Assembly (NCBI GenBank): GCA_958427975.1
Contig: CAUAEH010000029.1
Span: forward strand, 1 to 23,770
Length of the DNA stretch: 23,770 bases
Origin: an uncultured Collinsella sp.
GTDB taxonomy: Bacteria; Actinomycetota; Coriobacteriia; Coriobacteriales; Coriobacteriaceae
Direction: 5' to 3'
In this document: in pieces, positions 6,342 through 15,969 of the stretch
Layout of the letters: the number at the start of each line of letters is the position of its first letter
How positions within the stretch are numbered: the first letter of the stretch is position 1
Program-made: the position numbers and the translations under genes
Notes under the pieces: generated by a model
Databases searched by the model: none
Told to the model about the DNA's origin: nothing
Seen by the model: the letters and a program-made list of their open reading frames with translations, nothing else

Positions 6342-7861
6342 TGGTCCCTCCTTCCCTGGTACATCGCCGCCTCGAGCACGTGGTCCTGCGTCACCTGCTC
6401 GCTCTCGGCGACATCTGCGATCGTGCGCGCAATGCGAACAAGGCGCACGATGCCACGCCCTGTGAGATGCGTGCGCTTCGACAGGCCGAGCACACACTTC
6501 TCCGCCGCATCATCGAGCTCAAAGGTCGAAACGACGCCGTCAATGGACCGTGTCTCGTCATCCTCGGCCTCGGCATCCGCATCGTCCATGCGGGATTCGC
6601 GCCAAGCGCGAAAGGCGCGACCGCGCACAACGTAGTCACGTAACTCGGCCGACGACATGCCCTCCGCACCCTCGATAATCACTTGAGGGTCGGGACGGGT
6701 CACATCGATCATCATGTCGATACGGTCGGCCAAAGGACCGCGCAGTTTAGACCGATAGCGCTCGACCATCGCCGCCGAGCAGCGACACGGCACCTCGCGA
6801 TCGCCCAAAAAGCCGCAGGGGCAGGGATTGCTCGCAGCCAGCAGCTGAAAGCGCGACGGGAAGGTAAAAGCCCCGTCGACGCGTACGATCCTCACGTAGC
6901 CGCGCTCGATGGGCTGACGCAGCGTCTGCAGCACGCCAGTGGGAAACTCGGCAAGCTCGTCCAAAAAGAGCACGCCGCCATGAGCAAGGCTGATCTCACC
7001 CGGGTGCACCGGGCGCCCGCCGCCAATAAGGCCTGCGGTCGAAATACTGTGGTGGGGACTGCGGAAGGGGCGGTGCCCCGCCAACAAGCCATCAATGTTC
7101 TCACCCAAAACCGAATGGATGCACAGTGCCTCCTGCTGATCCTCAACGGAAAGCTCGGGCAGGATGCCGGTCATACGGCGTGCGAGCATCGTCTTGCCCG
7201 ATCCCGGAGACCCGATCATGAGCAAGCCGAGTTCTCCTGCCGCCGCAAGCGCCATGCCGCGTTTAGCGACTTCCTGCCCCAGCACGTCTGCATAGTCGAG
7301 CTCGGGCTCAAAGGTCGCCTCGACACCCTCGGAATCCAAGTAGTGCCGTGCGGCATCGCCCATGCCGTGAGCAAGCTGAGACAGATGGTCGATAAAGCCG
7401 CAATCCACGCCCGCGAGTGGCACATGCTGGTCGGACCTGCCGGCGATAAAAGACAGCCCCATGTCGCGAGCCAATAGCTGAAACGCCACCTCGCCTTTGA
7501 CAGGAAGCACCGTGCCGTCCAAGCCGAGCTCGCCGGCGATAAGACAACGATCGAGGTTGTCGCGGGGAATCTGACCATCGGCCGCTAGAACCGCGATGGC
7601 GATGGGCAGATCAAAGCCGCTACCGGTCTTGCGAATATCGCCGGGTGCCAGGTTGACAGTAATGCCCGAGCGCGGGATCTCGAACCCGGCGGAGCGCATC
7701 GCGCAGCGAATACGACCGCGTGACTCCATCACCTCCATACTCGGAATGCCGAGCATCTGGATGCCCGGAACGCCACCGGCAAGCGAGACCTCGACCGTGA
7801 CGGGAATCGCCTCGACGCCGCGGATGCAGGCCGCGTGAACGGCAAACGTCTCGAACGCCAT
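6338..7861 (-). CDS. comM: ComM/YifB-family AAA+ ATPase (Mg chelatase-like)
   Basis: ComM is a hexameric AAA+ helicase that promotes branch migration of heteroduplex DNA during natural transformation; many non-competent bacteria also carry it. The 507-residue product matches the usual length. An N-terminal ChlI-type domain has GIQMLGIPSMEVMESRGR (33-50) and NLAPGDIRKTGSGFDLPIA (70-88). Walker A is GSPGSGKT (217-224) and Walker B VLFLDE (297-302). A cysteine group follows (C347, C349, C359, C361 in NPCPCG and PCRC), then the C-terminal lid. The ATG at 7861 overlaps the yraN stop as ATGA, with AGGTG 5 nt upstream. An upstream extension of 66 codons lies inside yraN and is not family-like. It overlaps dprA at the other end by 4 nt. 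Confidence 0.95.
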   Translation of the reverse strand: MAFETFAVHAACIRGVEAIPVTVEVSLAGGVPGIQMLGIPSMEVMESRGRIRCAMRSAGFEIPRSGITVNLAPGDIRKTGSGFDLPIAIAVLAADGQIPRDNLDRCLIAGELGLDGTVLPVKGEVAFQLLARDMGLSFIAGRSDQHVPLAGVDCGFIDHLSQLAHGMGDAARHYLDSEGVEATFEPELDYADVLGQEVAKRGMALAAAGELGLLMIGSPGSGKTMLARRMTGILPELSVEDQQEALCIHSVLGENIDGLLAGHRPFRSPHHSISTAGLIGGGRPVHPGEISLAHGGVLFLDELAEFPTGVLQTLRQPIERGYVRIVRVDGAFTFPSRFQLLAASNPCPCGFLGDREVPCRCSAAMVERYRSKLRGPLADRIDMMIDVTRPDPQVIIEGAEGMSSAELRDYVVRGRAFRAWRESRMDDADAEAEDDETRSIDGVVSTFELDDAAEKCVLGLSKRTHLTGRGIVRLVRIARTIADVAESEQVTQDHVLEAAMYQGRRDQ

Positions 7862-8346
7862 CACGACACCTGCCAATCGAACGCGTTGTACTGGTGCTCG
7901 ATCTCGGCGATATGTCCGCCGCGAATGGTGACGCCCACGGCATCGAAGCGAATCGCCTTGAGCGGATAATGCTCCATAAGATAGCAACTTGCGATGCGGC
8001 GGTAGCGGCGTTGCTTTTGGGCGTCCACGGCCTCCTCGGGAAAGACCCGCGTGTTGCAATCCAGTACGACGCGTCTGGTCTTGACCTCGGCCATCACCAC
8101 GACATCGTCGAGCTCATCGAGCAGCACCAGATCAGCCTCGCCCTCGGTGCAACGATAACCCTGCTCCAGCAAGGTGTAGCCGCGCTCGTTAAAGTAGTCG
8201 ATGGTGATCAGCTCGCCTAGCATGCCCAGCTCGCGGGGACTGAGTCCCTTGATAAACTCGGGCGTCATCGCCCCGCAGTCGAGCTCGCCGTTTTCCCAAC
8301 GCTCCTTGAGCTGCTGTGTCTTGCTCTTTTTGCTTGCGGCACTCAT
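7861..8346 (-). CDS. yraN: YraN-family (UPF0102) predicted endonuclease-like protein
   Basis: YraN proteins have a PD-(D/E)xK nuclease-like fold; their cellular function is not settled. The core is clear: LGMLGELITIDYFNERGYTL, GEADLVLLDE and the MAEVKTRR catalytic-like motif. The protein is 161 residues against about 120 for typical members. The surplus is an N-terminal extension of about 36 residues rich in Lys and Glu, leading into GLSPRELG. The ATG at 8346 has AGGAG at 5 nt and fits better than a GTG at 8436, which lies inside the upstream repeat region. It is first in the yraN-comM-dprA-trmFO-xerC operon, with 4-nt overlap into comM. In Firmicutes yraN also lies between rnhB and dprA, so its place is ancestral. 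Confidence 0.88.
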   Translation of the reverse strand: MSAASKKSKTQQLKERWENGELDCGAMTPEFIKGLSPRELGMLGELITIDYFNERGYTLLEQGYRCTEGEADLVLLDELDDVVVMAEVKTRRVVLDCNTRVFPEEAVDAQKQRRYRRIASCYLMEHYPLKAIRFDAVGVTIRGGHIAEIEHQYNAFDWQVS

Positions 8347-8414
8347 GGGGTCTCCTTTCCCGCACACTGCAGTGCCCCGATGATGAGGGCACCTTTCATG
8401 CGGGTAAGTACCGG

Positions 8415-8436
8415 AAGCTAACCAAAAGCTGACCAA
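8415..8436. repeat. Tandem 11-bp direct repeat upstream of the yraN-comM-dprA operon
   Basis: Two abutting 11-mers, aagctaaccaa (8415-8425) and aagctgaccaa (8426-8436), differ at one position. Their period is one helical turn, so a regulator could bind both on one DNA face. On the minus strand a TTGACG resembling a -35 (8441-8446) precedes them, but I find no good -10 at the expected distance, which fits an activator-dependent promoter. Confidence 0.5.
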
Positions 8437-8444
8437 ATGCCGTC

Positions 8445-8486
8445 AAAAAACGGGCCGTACGCAACAATGGTGTTGCATACGGCCCG
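8445..8486 (-). terminator. Rho-independent terminator after rnhB
   Basis: A 16-bp stem with one mismatch (8451-8466 with 8471-8486) and a 4-nt loop is followed on the minus strand by six T residues (8445-8450). It lies 50 nt past the rnhB stop and insulates rnhB from the yraN operon. Confidence 0.92.
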
Positions 8487-8535
8487 CTACCAGCAGGTTT
8501 ATAAAACCCCAGAGATCCCTGTCTCCACAATTGAC

Positions 8536-9324
8536 CTAGAAAAGGCGCTCAGTCTGCAGAAAGTTTCCGCAAAAGCTCACACGATGCAGTGGACAAAGTC
8601 CATGTTTTCGAATGGCCTCGATGTGCTCGGGGCTCGCATAGCCCTTCGACTCGGCCAGATGGTACTCGGGATACTCGGCGTCGTACTCGACCATCATCTC
8701 GTCACGCGTGACCTTAGCCATGATGGACGCCGCGGCGATGCAGGCGATCTTGGCATCGCCCTTCACCACATCGCGCTCGTTAGGAACGGCGCCCAAGGGG
8801 TTGCCATCCATAAGCACGCAATCGGGCTCGAGCCCCGTATCGGCCACGGCGCCCGCAACGGCGGTACGGATAGCACGGGCCATGCCCATCTCATCGATAT
8901 CCTTAGGCGCGATATGGCAAAAACCGATCGCCGTCGCCACCTCGGCAATCTTCACTGAGAGCAACTCGCGGCGCGCCGGCGTGAGCTTTTTGGAATCGTT
9001 GATGCCCCAGACGCGCGGCTTCATAGGAAGGCAGACAGCGCATACCGTCAAAGGACCGGCCACCGATCCGCGACCCACCTCGTCGACACCAACGACCACC
9101 CCATCGCCGCCAAGCTCATGCATAAGCTCGTACATGTCATTGACGCGCTCGCGCTCGGCAAGTTCCTTGGCATGGCGCTTAAGAGCACGCTCGCAAGCCT
9201 TGATCACCTGCTGGCGCGGGTCCTCGCGATAATGCTCCACGAGGGCGGGGATCTCCTCAAACGTAGCGCTCGCCAGCTCTCCGGCAACCTGCGATGCCGA
9301 AACCGAGCTCGTCATATTGGCCAT
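8536..9324 (-). CDS. rnhB: Ribonuclease HII
   Basis: RNase HII cleaves RNA in RNA-DNA hybrids and starts removal of misincorporated ribonucleotides. The 262-residue product has the DEDD active site: D81 and E82 in GVDEVGRG, D173 in LMDGN and D190 in VKGDAK. Family segments GINDSKKLT and AAASIMAKVTRD are also present. About 70 residues precede the catalytic core, as in Bacillus RnhB. ATG at 9324 is chosen because GGAGG lies 7 nt upstream; an ATG 18 nt further up would contain that Shine-Dalgarno. It follows rplS after a terminator, with only about 30 nt between that U-tract and the start. I see no clear separate promoter, so expression may depend on terminator read-through. Confidence 0.96.
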   Translation of the reverse strand: MANMTSSVSASQVAGELASATFEEIPALVEHYREDPRQQVIKACERALKRHAKELAERERVNDMYELMHELGGDGVVVGVDEVGRGSVAGPLTVCAVCLPMKPRVWGINDSKKLTPARRELLSVKIAEVATAIGFCHIAPKDIDEMGMARAIRTAVAGAVADTGLEPDCVLMDGNPLGAVPNERDVVKGDAKIACIAAASIMAKVTRDEMMVEYDAEYPEYHLAESKGYASPEHIEAIRKHGLCPLHRVSFCGNFLQTERLF

Positions 9325-9352
9325 ACCAGGCCCTCCTTGCATGCAAATCAGA

Positions 9353-9383
9353 TAAAAAGAAGGGCCACCCGAAGGTGACCCTT
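9353..9383 (-). terminator. Rho-independent terminator after rplS (UUCG loop)
   Basis: A 10-bp stem with one G-U pair (9360-9369 with 9374-9383) is closed by a C(UUCG)G tetraloop on the minus strand and followed by TTTTTA. It lies 35 nt past the rplS stop, with an additional 6-bp hairpin at 9385-9402 just before it. Confidence 0.9.
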
Positions 9384-9417
9384 GTGTCCAAACGAGTGGA
9401 CAGACGCTGCGATCTTC

Positions 9418-9759
9418 TTAGCGCTTCTCGGGGATGCGAGCAGCCTTGCCCACCTTGTCGCGGAGGTAGTACAGCTTGGCGCGACGGACGCGACCATGAC
9501 GAACGACCTCGAGCTTGGCGATCTTGGGGCTGTGAAGCGGGAAGGTACGCTCAACACCGACACCGAAGGACATCTTGCGGACGGTGAAGGTCTCGCGGGC
9601 ACCGGCGCCGGCCATGCGGATGACGTCGCCCTGGAAGACCTGGATGCGCTCGCGGTCGCCTTCCTTAATGCGGTAGTGAACCTTGACGTTGTCGGCGACG
9701 CGAACCTGAGGAATGTCCTCGCGGATCTGCTGACGCTCGATTGCGCGGATGTAATCCAT
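9418..9759 (-). CDS. rplS: 50S ribosomal protein L19
   Basis: L19 sits at the 30S-50S interface near bridges B6 and B8. The 113-residue product has the family segments IPQVRVADNVKVHYRIKEGD, RIQVFQGDVI, GVGVERTFPLHSPKI and VVRHGRVRRAKLYYLR. ATG at 9759 is chosen over a TTG 6 nt upstream because AAGGA lies 7 nt before the ATG and only 1 nt from the TTG. In many bacteria rplS is the fourth gene of rpsP-rimM-trmD-rplS. Here it is a separate single-gene unit with its own promoter (9829-9856), leader hairpin (9784-9807) and terminator (9353-9383), about 7.7 kb downstream of trmD. Confidence 0.98.
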   Translation of the reverse strand: MDYIRAIERQQIREDIPQVRVADNVKVHYRIKEGDRERIQVFQGDVIRMAGAGARETFTVRKMSFGVGVERTFPLHSPKIAKLEVVRHGRVRRAKLYYLRDKVGKAARIPEKR

Positions 9760-9783
9760 GTGCAATTCCTTACTCTTCTAGAG

Positions 9784-9807
9784 GTGCCGTACCACCTTGG
9801 CCGGCAC
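9784..9807 (-). promoter_or_regulatory. Hairpin in the rplS mRNA leader
   Basis: The leader can form a stem of six pairs (9784-9789 with 9802-9807), a one-base bulge at 9790 and four more pairs including a G-U (9791-9794 with 9798-9801), closed by a 3-nt loop. It lies about 12 nt upstream of the Shine-Dalgarno. L19 leader RNAs are known in Firmicutes; homology was not tested. Confidence 0.4.
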
Positions 9808-9828
9808 GTAGTTGAACAAACGTATTCG

Positions 9829-9856
9829 AGTATACACGCGCGGGTTTCTGCTGCAA
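9829..9856 (-). promoter_or_regulatory. Promoter of rplS
   Basis: On the minus strand, TTGCAG (9851-9856) and TATACT (9829-9834, 5 of 6 consensus) are 16 bp apart. Transcription should start near 9822, giving a leader of about 63 nt. Confidence 0.6.
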
Positions 9857-9902
9857 GAACAATTTTTTACGCAGACAAAAAGACAAAACCCGCACATGAT
9901 AA

Positions 9903-9930
9903 CCGCCCGCCTCACGAATGAGACGGGCGG
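9903..9930 (-). terminator. Hairpin terminator after ppdK
   Basis: A 12-bp stem with one mismatch (9903-9914 with 9919-9930) and UUCG loop lies 39 nt past the ppdK stop. The following minus-strand sequence is TTATCATG, so the U-tract is poor; T-rich runs occur 15-30 nt further on. Likely terminator, of uncertain strength. Confidence 0.65.
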
Positions 9931-9968
9931 CATGAAGGGGGCTACGCTAGGCGTCTAAACCCAAAACG

Positions 9969-12719
<2,751 letters not shown>

Positions 12720-12794
12720 GATACTTCCCCTTCCATGCACTTACGCGCATGACCGCGGTAACGAATCGACCCGCCAGATGCGGGCCGTGAGGGA

Positions 12795-12823
12795 ACTATA
12801 CGGCGGGTTTTGAGCAGGCTTAA
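12795..12823 (-). promoter_or_regulatory. Candidate proximal promoter of ppdK
   Basis: TATAGT (12795-12800, 5 of 6 consensus) lies 17 bp from a poor -35, TTAAGC (12818-12823). A start near 12789 would give a leader of about 70 nt. The weak -35 and the direct repeats immediately upstream suggest activation. Confidence 0.45.
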
Positions 12824-12841
12824 GCAGAGGATGCGCGGTTT

Positions 12842-12870
12842 GGTAAACGTGCTAAAACTGGCGGTAAACG
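12842..12870. repeat. Paired direct repeats upstream of ppdK
   Basis: The octamer ggtaaacg occurs at 12842-12849 and again at 12863-12870, exactly 21 bp apart, or two helical turns. The pair lies between the two candidate ppdK promoters, starting 19 bp upstream of the proximal -35, so a bound factor could activate one promoter or block the other. The factor is unknown. Confidence 0.45.
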
Positions 12871-12894
12871 GTAGGTAGAGGTGGTTACATTATG

Positions 12895-12924
12895 AAGATA
12901 CCACTGTAAGAACGTGCAGGTCAA
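12895..12924 (-). promoter_or_regulatory. Candidate distal promoter of ppdK
   Basis: TTGACC (12919-12924, 5 of 6 consensus) and TATCTT (12895-12900, 4 of 6) are separated by 18 bp within an AT-richer stretch just after the PPDK regulator gene. The rest of the 12720-12968 gap shows no gene and no strong terminator. Confidence 0.4.
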
Positions 12925-12968
12925 ATGCGATATTATTGCTAAATCGCTTTATCAAAATGCTGCTACTA

Positions 12969-13835
12969 TTAGGCTCGACGGGCGGCGCGGCGGGCACGGG
13001 CTTCTTGGATTTCCTCCAAGTGGCTAATGATCTCGGCAGCGCTTTCTTCGATGGCCTTGCCGTCGGTACGCACCACAAAGCAGCCTAGGCGCTTCATGAG
13101 CGCACGGGCTTCCTCGAGCTCGCTGTGCACGCTCTCGGGCTCGGCATAGGAGCCGGCAACGGCACGAGCGTAGTCATCGCCCAAGCGGCTATCGCGAATT
13201 TCGGAAATCACATCGACGGTCGAAATCAGGCCGAACAGGCGCATCGGGTCGACCTCGTAAATCGACCTGGGCGGCTCCATGCCATGCGCCAGTGGGACAT
13301 TGGCGACCTTGTAGCCCTGATAGGCCAAATACATCGACAGCGGCGTCTTGGACGTACGCGATACGCCCAGCAGCACGATATCGGCTCCCGACAGATCGTC
13401 GCAGCCGCGCCCGTCATCGTGCTCAACGAAATACTCCATGGCCTCGATGCGATGGAAATAGCGGTCATCGGTCTTGTGAATCACACCCGCGACGCCCTTG
13501 GGCGGCACACCGATGAGCGACGACAGCACGGCAAGCGTCGGGCCAATCAGGTCGACCGAACGAATATGCAGCATGCCCAGGTAATCGAGCACGCGGGCGC
13601 GAAGCGCCGGATCGACAATGGTGTGGAACACGGCAATATCGCGATGGTCGGCATCGACGCGCGGGCCCACAAACGACTCCACCTGCTCCACCGAGGTCAC
13701 CTTGGGCAGGCGCAAGAGAAGAAAAGCCCCTTCATCAAATTGCCCGGACGCCGCAAGCACCACTTCACAAGCGGTATCACCGAGCGAGTCGGAGATAACG
13801 ATAACGGTGGGACGAGCGGTGACCGGGCAATCCAT
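12969..13835 (-). CDS. Pyruvate, phosphate dikinase regulatory protein (bifunctional kinase/phosphorylase)
   Basis: Member of the DUF299/COG1806 family (PpsR, PDRP, YqfL). In characterised PPDK-type members the protein inactivates PPDK by ADP-dependent phosphorylation of the threonine two residues before the catalytic histidine, and reverses this by Pi-dependent phosphorolysis. The 288-residue product has VIVISDSLGDTA near the N-terminus (11-22), the P-loop GVSRTSKTP at 157-165 and KVANVPLAHGMEPP (176-189). The C-terminus is Arg- and Ala-rich. The ATG at 13835 has AGGAG 6 nt upstream. Its target is almost certainly the neighbouring ppdK, which has the expected Thr476-Ser-His478. It is 34 nt downstream of glyS with no visible terminator between, so it is probably co-transcribed with glyQS, not with ppdK. 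ppsR is a common label, but PEP synthase regulation is less likely here. Confidence 0.94.
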   Translation of the reverse strand: MDCPVTARPTVIVISDSLGDTACEVVLAASGQFDEGAFLLLRLPKVTSVEQVESFVGPRVDADHRDIAVFHTIVDPALRARVLDYLGMLHIRSVDLIGPTLAVLSSLIGVPPKGVAGVIHKTDDRYFHRIEAMEYFVEHDDGRGCDDLSGADIVLLGVSRTSKTPLSMYLAYQGYKVANVPLAHGMEPPRSIYEVDPMRLFGLISTVDVISEIRDSRLGDDYARAVAGSYAEPESVHSELEEARALMKRLGCFVVRTDGKAIEESAAEIISHLEEIQEARARRAARRA

Positions 13836-13869
13836 GCGGGGCTCCTTTTGCGCTTATGCGCAGGCTAGC

Positions 13870-15966
13870 TTACTTTTTGCGGGCAAGCTCACCGATGTTG
13901 GCGATACCGGAGAAAACGGCCTCGAAGCGGTTGAGCAGCTTAAGGCGATTATCGCGGAGCTGTTCGTCCTTGTCCATGACCATAACCTCATCGAAGAAAC
14001 GGTCGATGGGCGCGCGCAGGGCGGCGAGGGCGGCAAATGCGGCCGGGTAGTCCTCGGCAGCAAGGGCAGCATCGACAGCAGTCTGAGCAGCCTCGGAAGC
14101 ATCGGCAAGCGCGAGCTCGGCCTCGCCCATCAGGCTGCGGTCGTACTCCGCGCCCAGCTCGGGCTTGGAGATATGCGCGGCACGGGCATAGGCCGTAGCC
14201 AGGTTGTCAAAGGTCTCGGCATCGTTCTTGCGGGCCTCGTCGAGGGCGGCGCAGCGGGCGAAGAAGACGGACGGGGCGATGATGTGCACCGCAGAGACGG
14301 CGGCAACGGTATCGGCCGGGATCTTTTCGTCGCGGGCCATGCTCACCAGGCGGCCATGGAAGAAGTCGCGAACCTGCTGGGCGACCTCGGCGGCGTCGAA
14401 CTCAATGCCCTGCTCGCTATAGAGCTCGAGGGCGAAGTCGATGAGCGATGTGGGGTCGATCGGCAGACGGTCGCGCAGGATGTTGATGATGCCGATAGCG
14501 GCACGACGTAGCGCGTAGGGGTCGGAGGAGCCGGTCGGGGGCTCGCCAATGGCAAAGATACCGGCGATGGTATCGAGCTTGTCGGCGCAGGCCACGATGC
14601 AGCCAGCGGTGCCCTCGGGCAGCTCGTCACCGGCAAAGCGGGGACGATAATGATCGCGAATGGCGTGGGCGACCTCGTCGTTCTCCCCCATCGCGGTGGC
14701 GTAGTAACCGCCCATCACGCCCTGCTGGCTCGTGAACTCGACGACGGCGTTGGATATCAAGTCGGCCTTGCACAGGTGCGCGGCGCGAGCGGCATCGGCG
14801 GCCAGGTGGGCGCCCAGATGGGCCTCGCGAGCGATGGCAAGCGCGAGTTGCTCAATGCGCTCGGACTTGGCGAGCACGCTACCGAGCTTCTCCTGGAAGG
14901 CGACCTTGGCCAGACGCTCGCGGAACTCGTCGAGGGAGATCTTCAGGTCCTCCTCGTAGAAGAACTTGGCATCGTCCAGACGGGCGCGCACAACGCGCTC
15001 GTTGCCGTCGATCACGCGCTCGGCGTTCTCGGGCTTGCTATTGGAGACGACCACGAACTCACGCGTGAGCTTGCCCTCGCCGTCATAGATCGGGAAGTAG
15101 CGCTGGTTGGTGAGCATGGACTCGCAGATGATCTCGTGCGGGACCTTGAGGAACTCCTCATCGAAGGTACCGACGAGCACCGTCGGCCACTCGCAGAGGT
15201 TGATGACCTCCTCAAAGACCTTCTTGGGCGTATCGACATGGCAGCCGGGACGGGCAGCCTCGACCTCGGCGATACCGGCGAGGATGGCCTCACGACGACG
15301 CTCGGCGGAAAGCACGCCGGCGTCCTCGAGCACCTGCTCGTAGACGGCGGGGCTGGCAACCACATGGTCGCCAGGGCCAAGTACGCGATGACCGCGCGTG
15401 GTGTTGCCGCTCGTCACGTCGGCAAACGACACGGGCACAACATCCTCGCCCAAAAGGCAGCAGATCCAGCGGACCGGACGAACAAAGGTCGCATGCTCGT
15501 GACCCCAGCGCTGAGAGCGGTAGTTGGGCCACTGCAGGCCGGCGATGGTCTTCTCGCACAGAGCGGTCAGAATCGGCGTAGCCGGTGCGGAGGGAATGTT
15601 CTTCTCGGCGAACACATACTCGCGACCGTCAGTGTCCTCGCGACGGACCAGGTCCTCGGCAGCCACACCGCACTTGCGGGCAAAGCCCTGGGCGGCCTTG
15701 GTAGCGTTACCGTCAGCGTCGAAGGCAATGTTGGCCGCGGGGCCACGCTTGACCTCGTGAACTTCATCGGTCGCAGTGGCGACGTTAGCCACGAGTGCAG
15801 CCAGGCGACGCGGGCTCGAGATCACGCGGACCTCGCCGTGGGCCAGACCGGCCTCGTCGAGACCCTTGGCGATCATGGTGCCAAGCTGCTTGACGGCATT
15901 GTTCAGCGGTGCGGAGGGCATTTCCTCCGTACCGATCTCAAACAGGAAATCCTTAGCGTCTGCCAT
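13870..15966 (-). CDS. glyS: Glycine--tRNA ligase beta subunit
   Basis: Beta subunit of the alpha2-beta2 type glycyl-tRNA synthetase; it contributes tRNA recognition and is required for activity. The 698-residue product has the family start ADAKDFLFEIGTEEMPSAP. RWGHEHATFVRPVRWI and ESMLTNQRYFPIYD follow. An HD-like region has HLCKADLISNAVVEFTSQQG, then the GGYYA element and PTGSSDPYALRRAAIGI. The C-terminus is a DALR-type anticodon-binding part (DEQLRDNRLKLLNRF). ATG at 15966 follows the glyQ stop by 3 nt, with an AGGTGG-like site 8 nt upstream inside glyQ, so translation is coupled and gives balanced subunits. Length and all segments are normal. Confidence 0.97.
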   Translation of the reverse strand: MADAKDFLFEIGTEEMPSAPLNNAVKQLGTMIAKGLDEAGLAHGEVRVISSPRRLAALVANVATATDEVHEVKRGPAANIAFDADGNATKAAQGFARKCGVAAEDLVRREDTDGREYVFAEKNIPSAPATPILTALCEKTIAGLQWPNYRSQRWGHEHATFVRPVRWICCLLGEDVVPVSFADVTSGNTTRGHRVLGPGDHVVASPAVYEQVLEDAGVLSAERRREAILAGIAEVEAARPGCHVDTPKKVFEEVINLCEWPTVLVGTFDEEFLKVPHEIICESMLTNQRYFPIYDGEGKLTREFVVVSNSKPENAERVIDGNERVVRARLDDAKFFYEEDLKISLDEFRERLAKVAFQEKLGSVLAKSERIEQLALAIAREAHLGAHLAADAARAAHLCKADLISNAVVEFTSQQGVMGGYYATAMGENDEVAHAIRDHYRPRFAGDELPEGTAGCIVACADKLDTIAGIFAIGEPPTGSSDPYALRRAAIGIINILRDRLPIDPTSLIDFALELYSEQGIEFDAAEVAQQVRDFFHGRLVSMARDEKIPADTVAAVSAVHIIAPSVFFARCAALDEARKNDAETFDNLATAYARAAHISKPELGAEYDRSLMGEAELALADASEAAQTAVDAALAAEDYPAAFAALAALRAPIDRFFDEVMVMDKDEQLRDNRLKLLNRFEAVFSGIANIGELARKK

Positions 15967-15969
15967 GGC

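Noticed and set aside
6342..6497. Extended DprA N-terminus reading back into comM
   Set aside because: The added residues are Arg/His/Cys-rich out-of-frame comM sequence; GGAGG and the ATGA overlap place the start at 6341.
5880..6635. 251-codon plus-strand frame across the dprA/comM junction
   Set aside because: It is antisense to two overlapping genes with intact motifs; its Arg-rich translation looks non-biological.
7862..8059. Extended ComM N-terminus reading back into yraN
   Set aside because: It is out-of-frame yraN sequence; ComM homology begins at MAFETFAV and the start overlaps the yraN stop.
12720..12740. ATG at 12740 as the ppdK start
   Set aside because: The Shine-Dalgarno lies between it and the GTG at 12719, so it is upstream of the ribosome-binding site.
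12890..12968. Terminator after the PPDK regulator gene
   Set aside because: Only 5-bp stems with 11-14-nt loops and no T-run were found; not strong enough to annotate.
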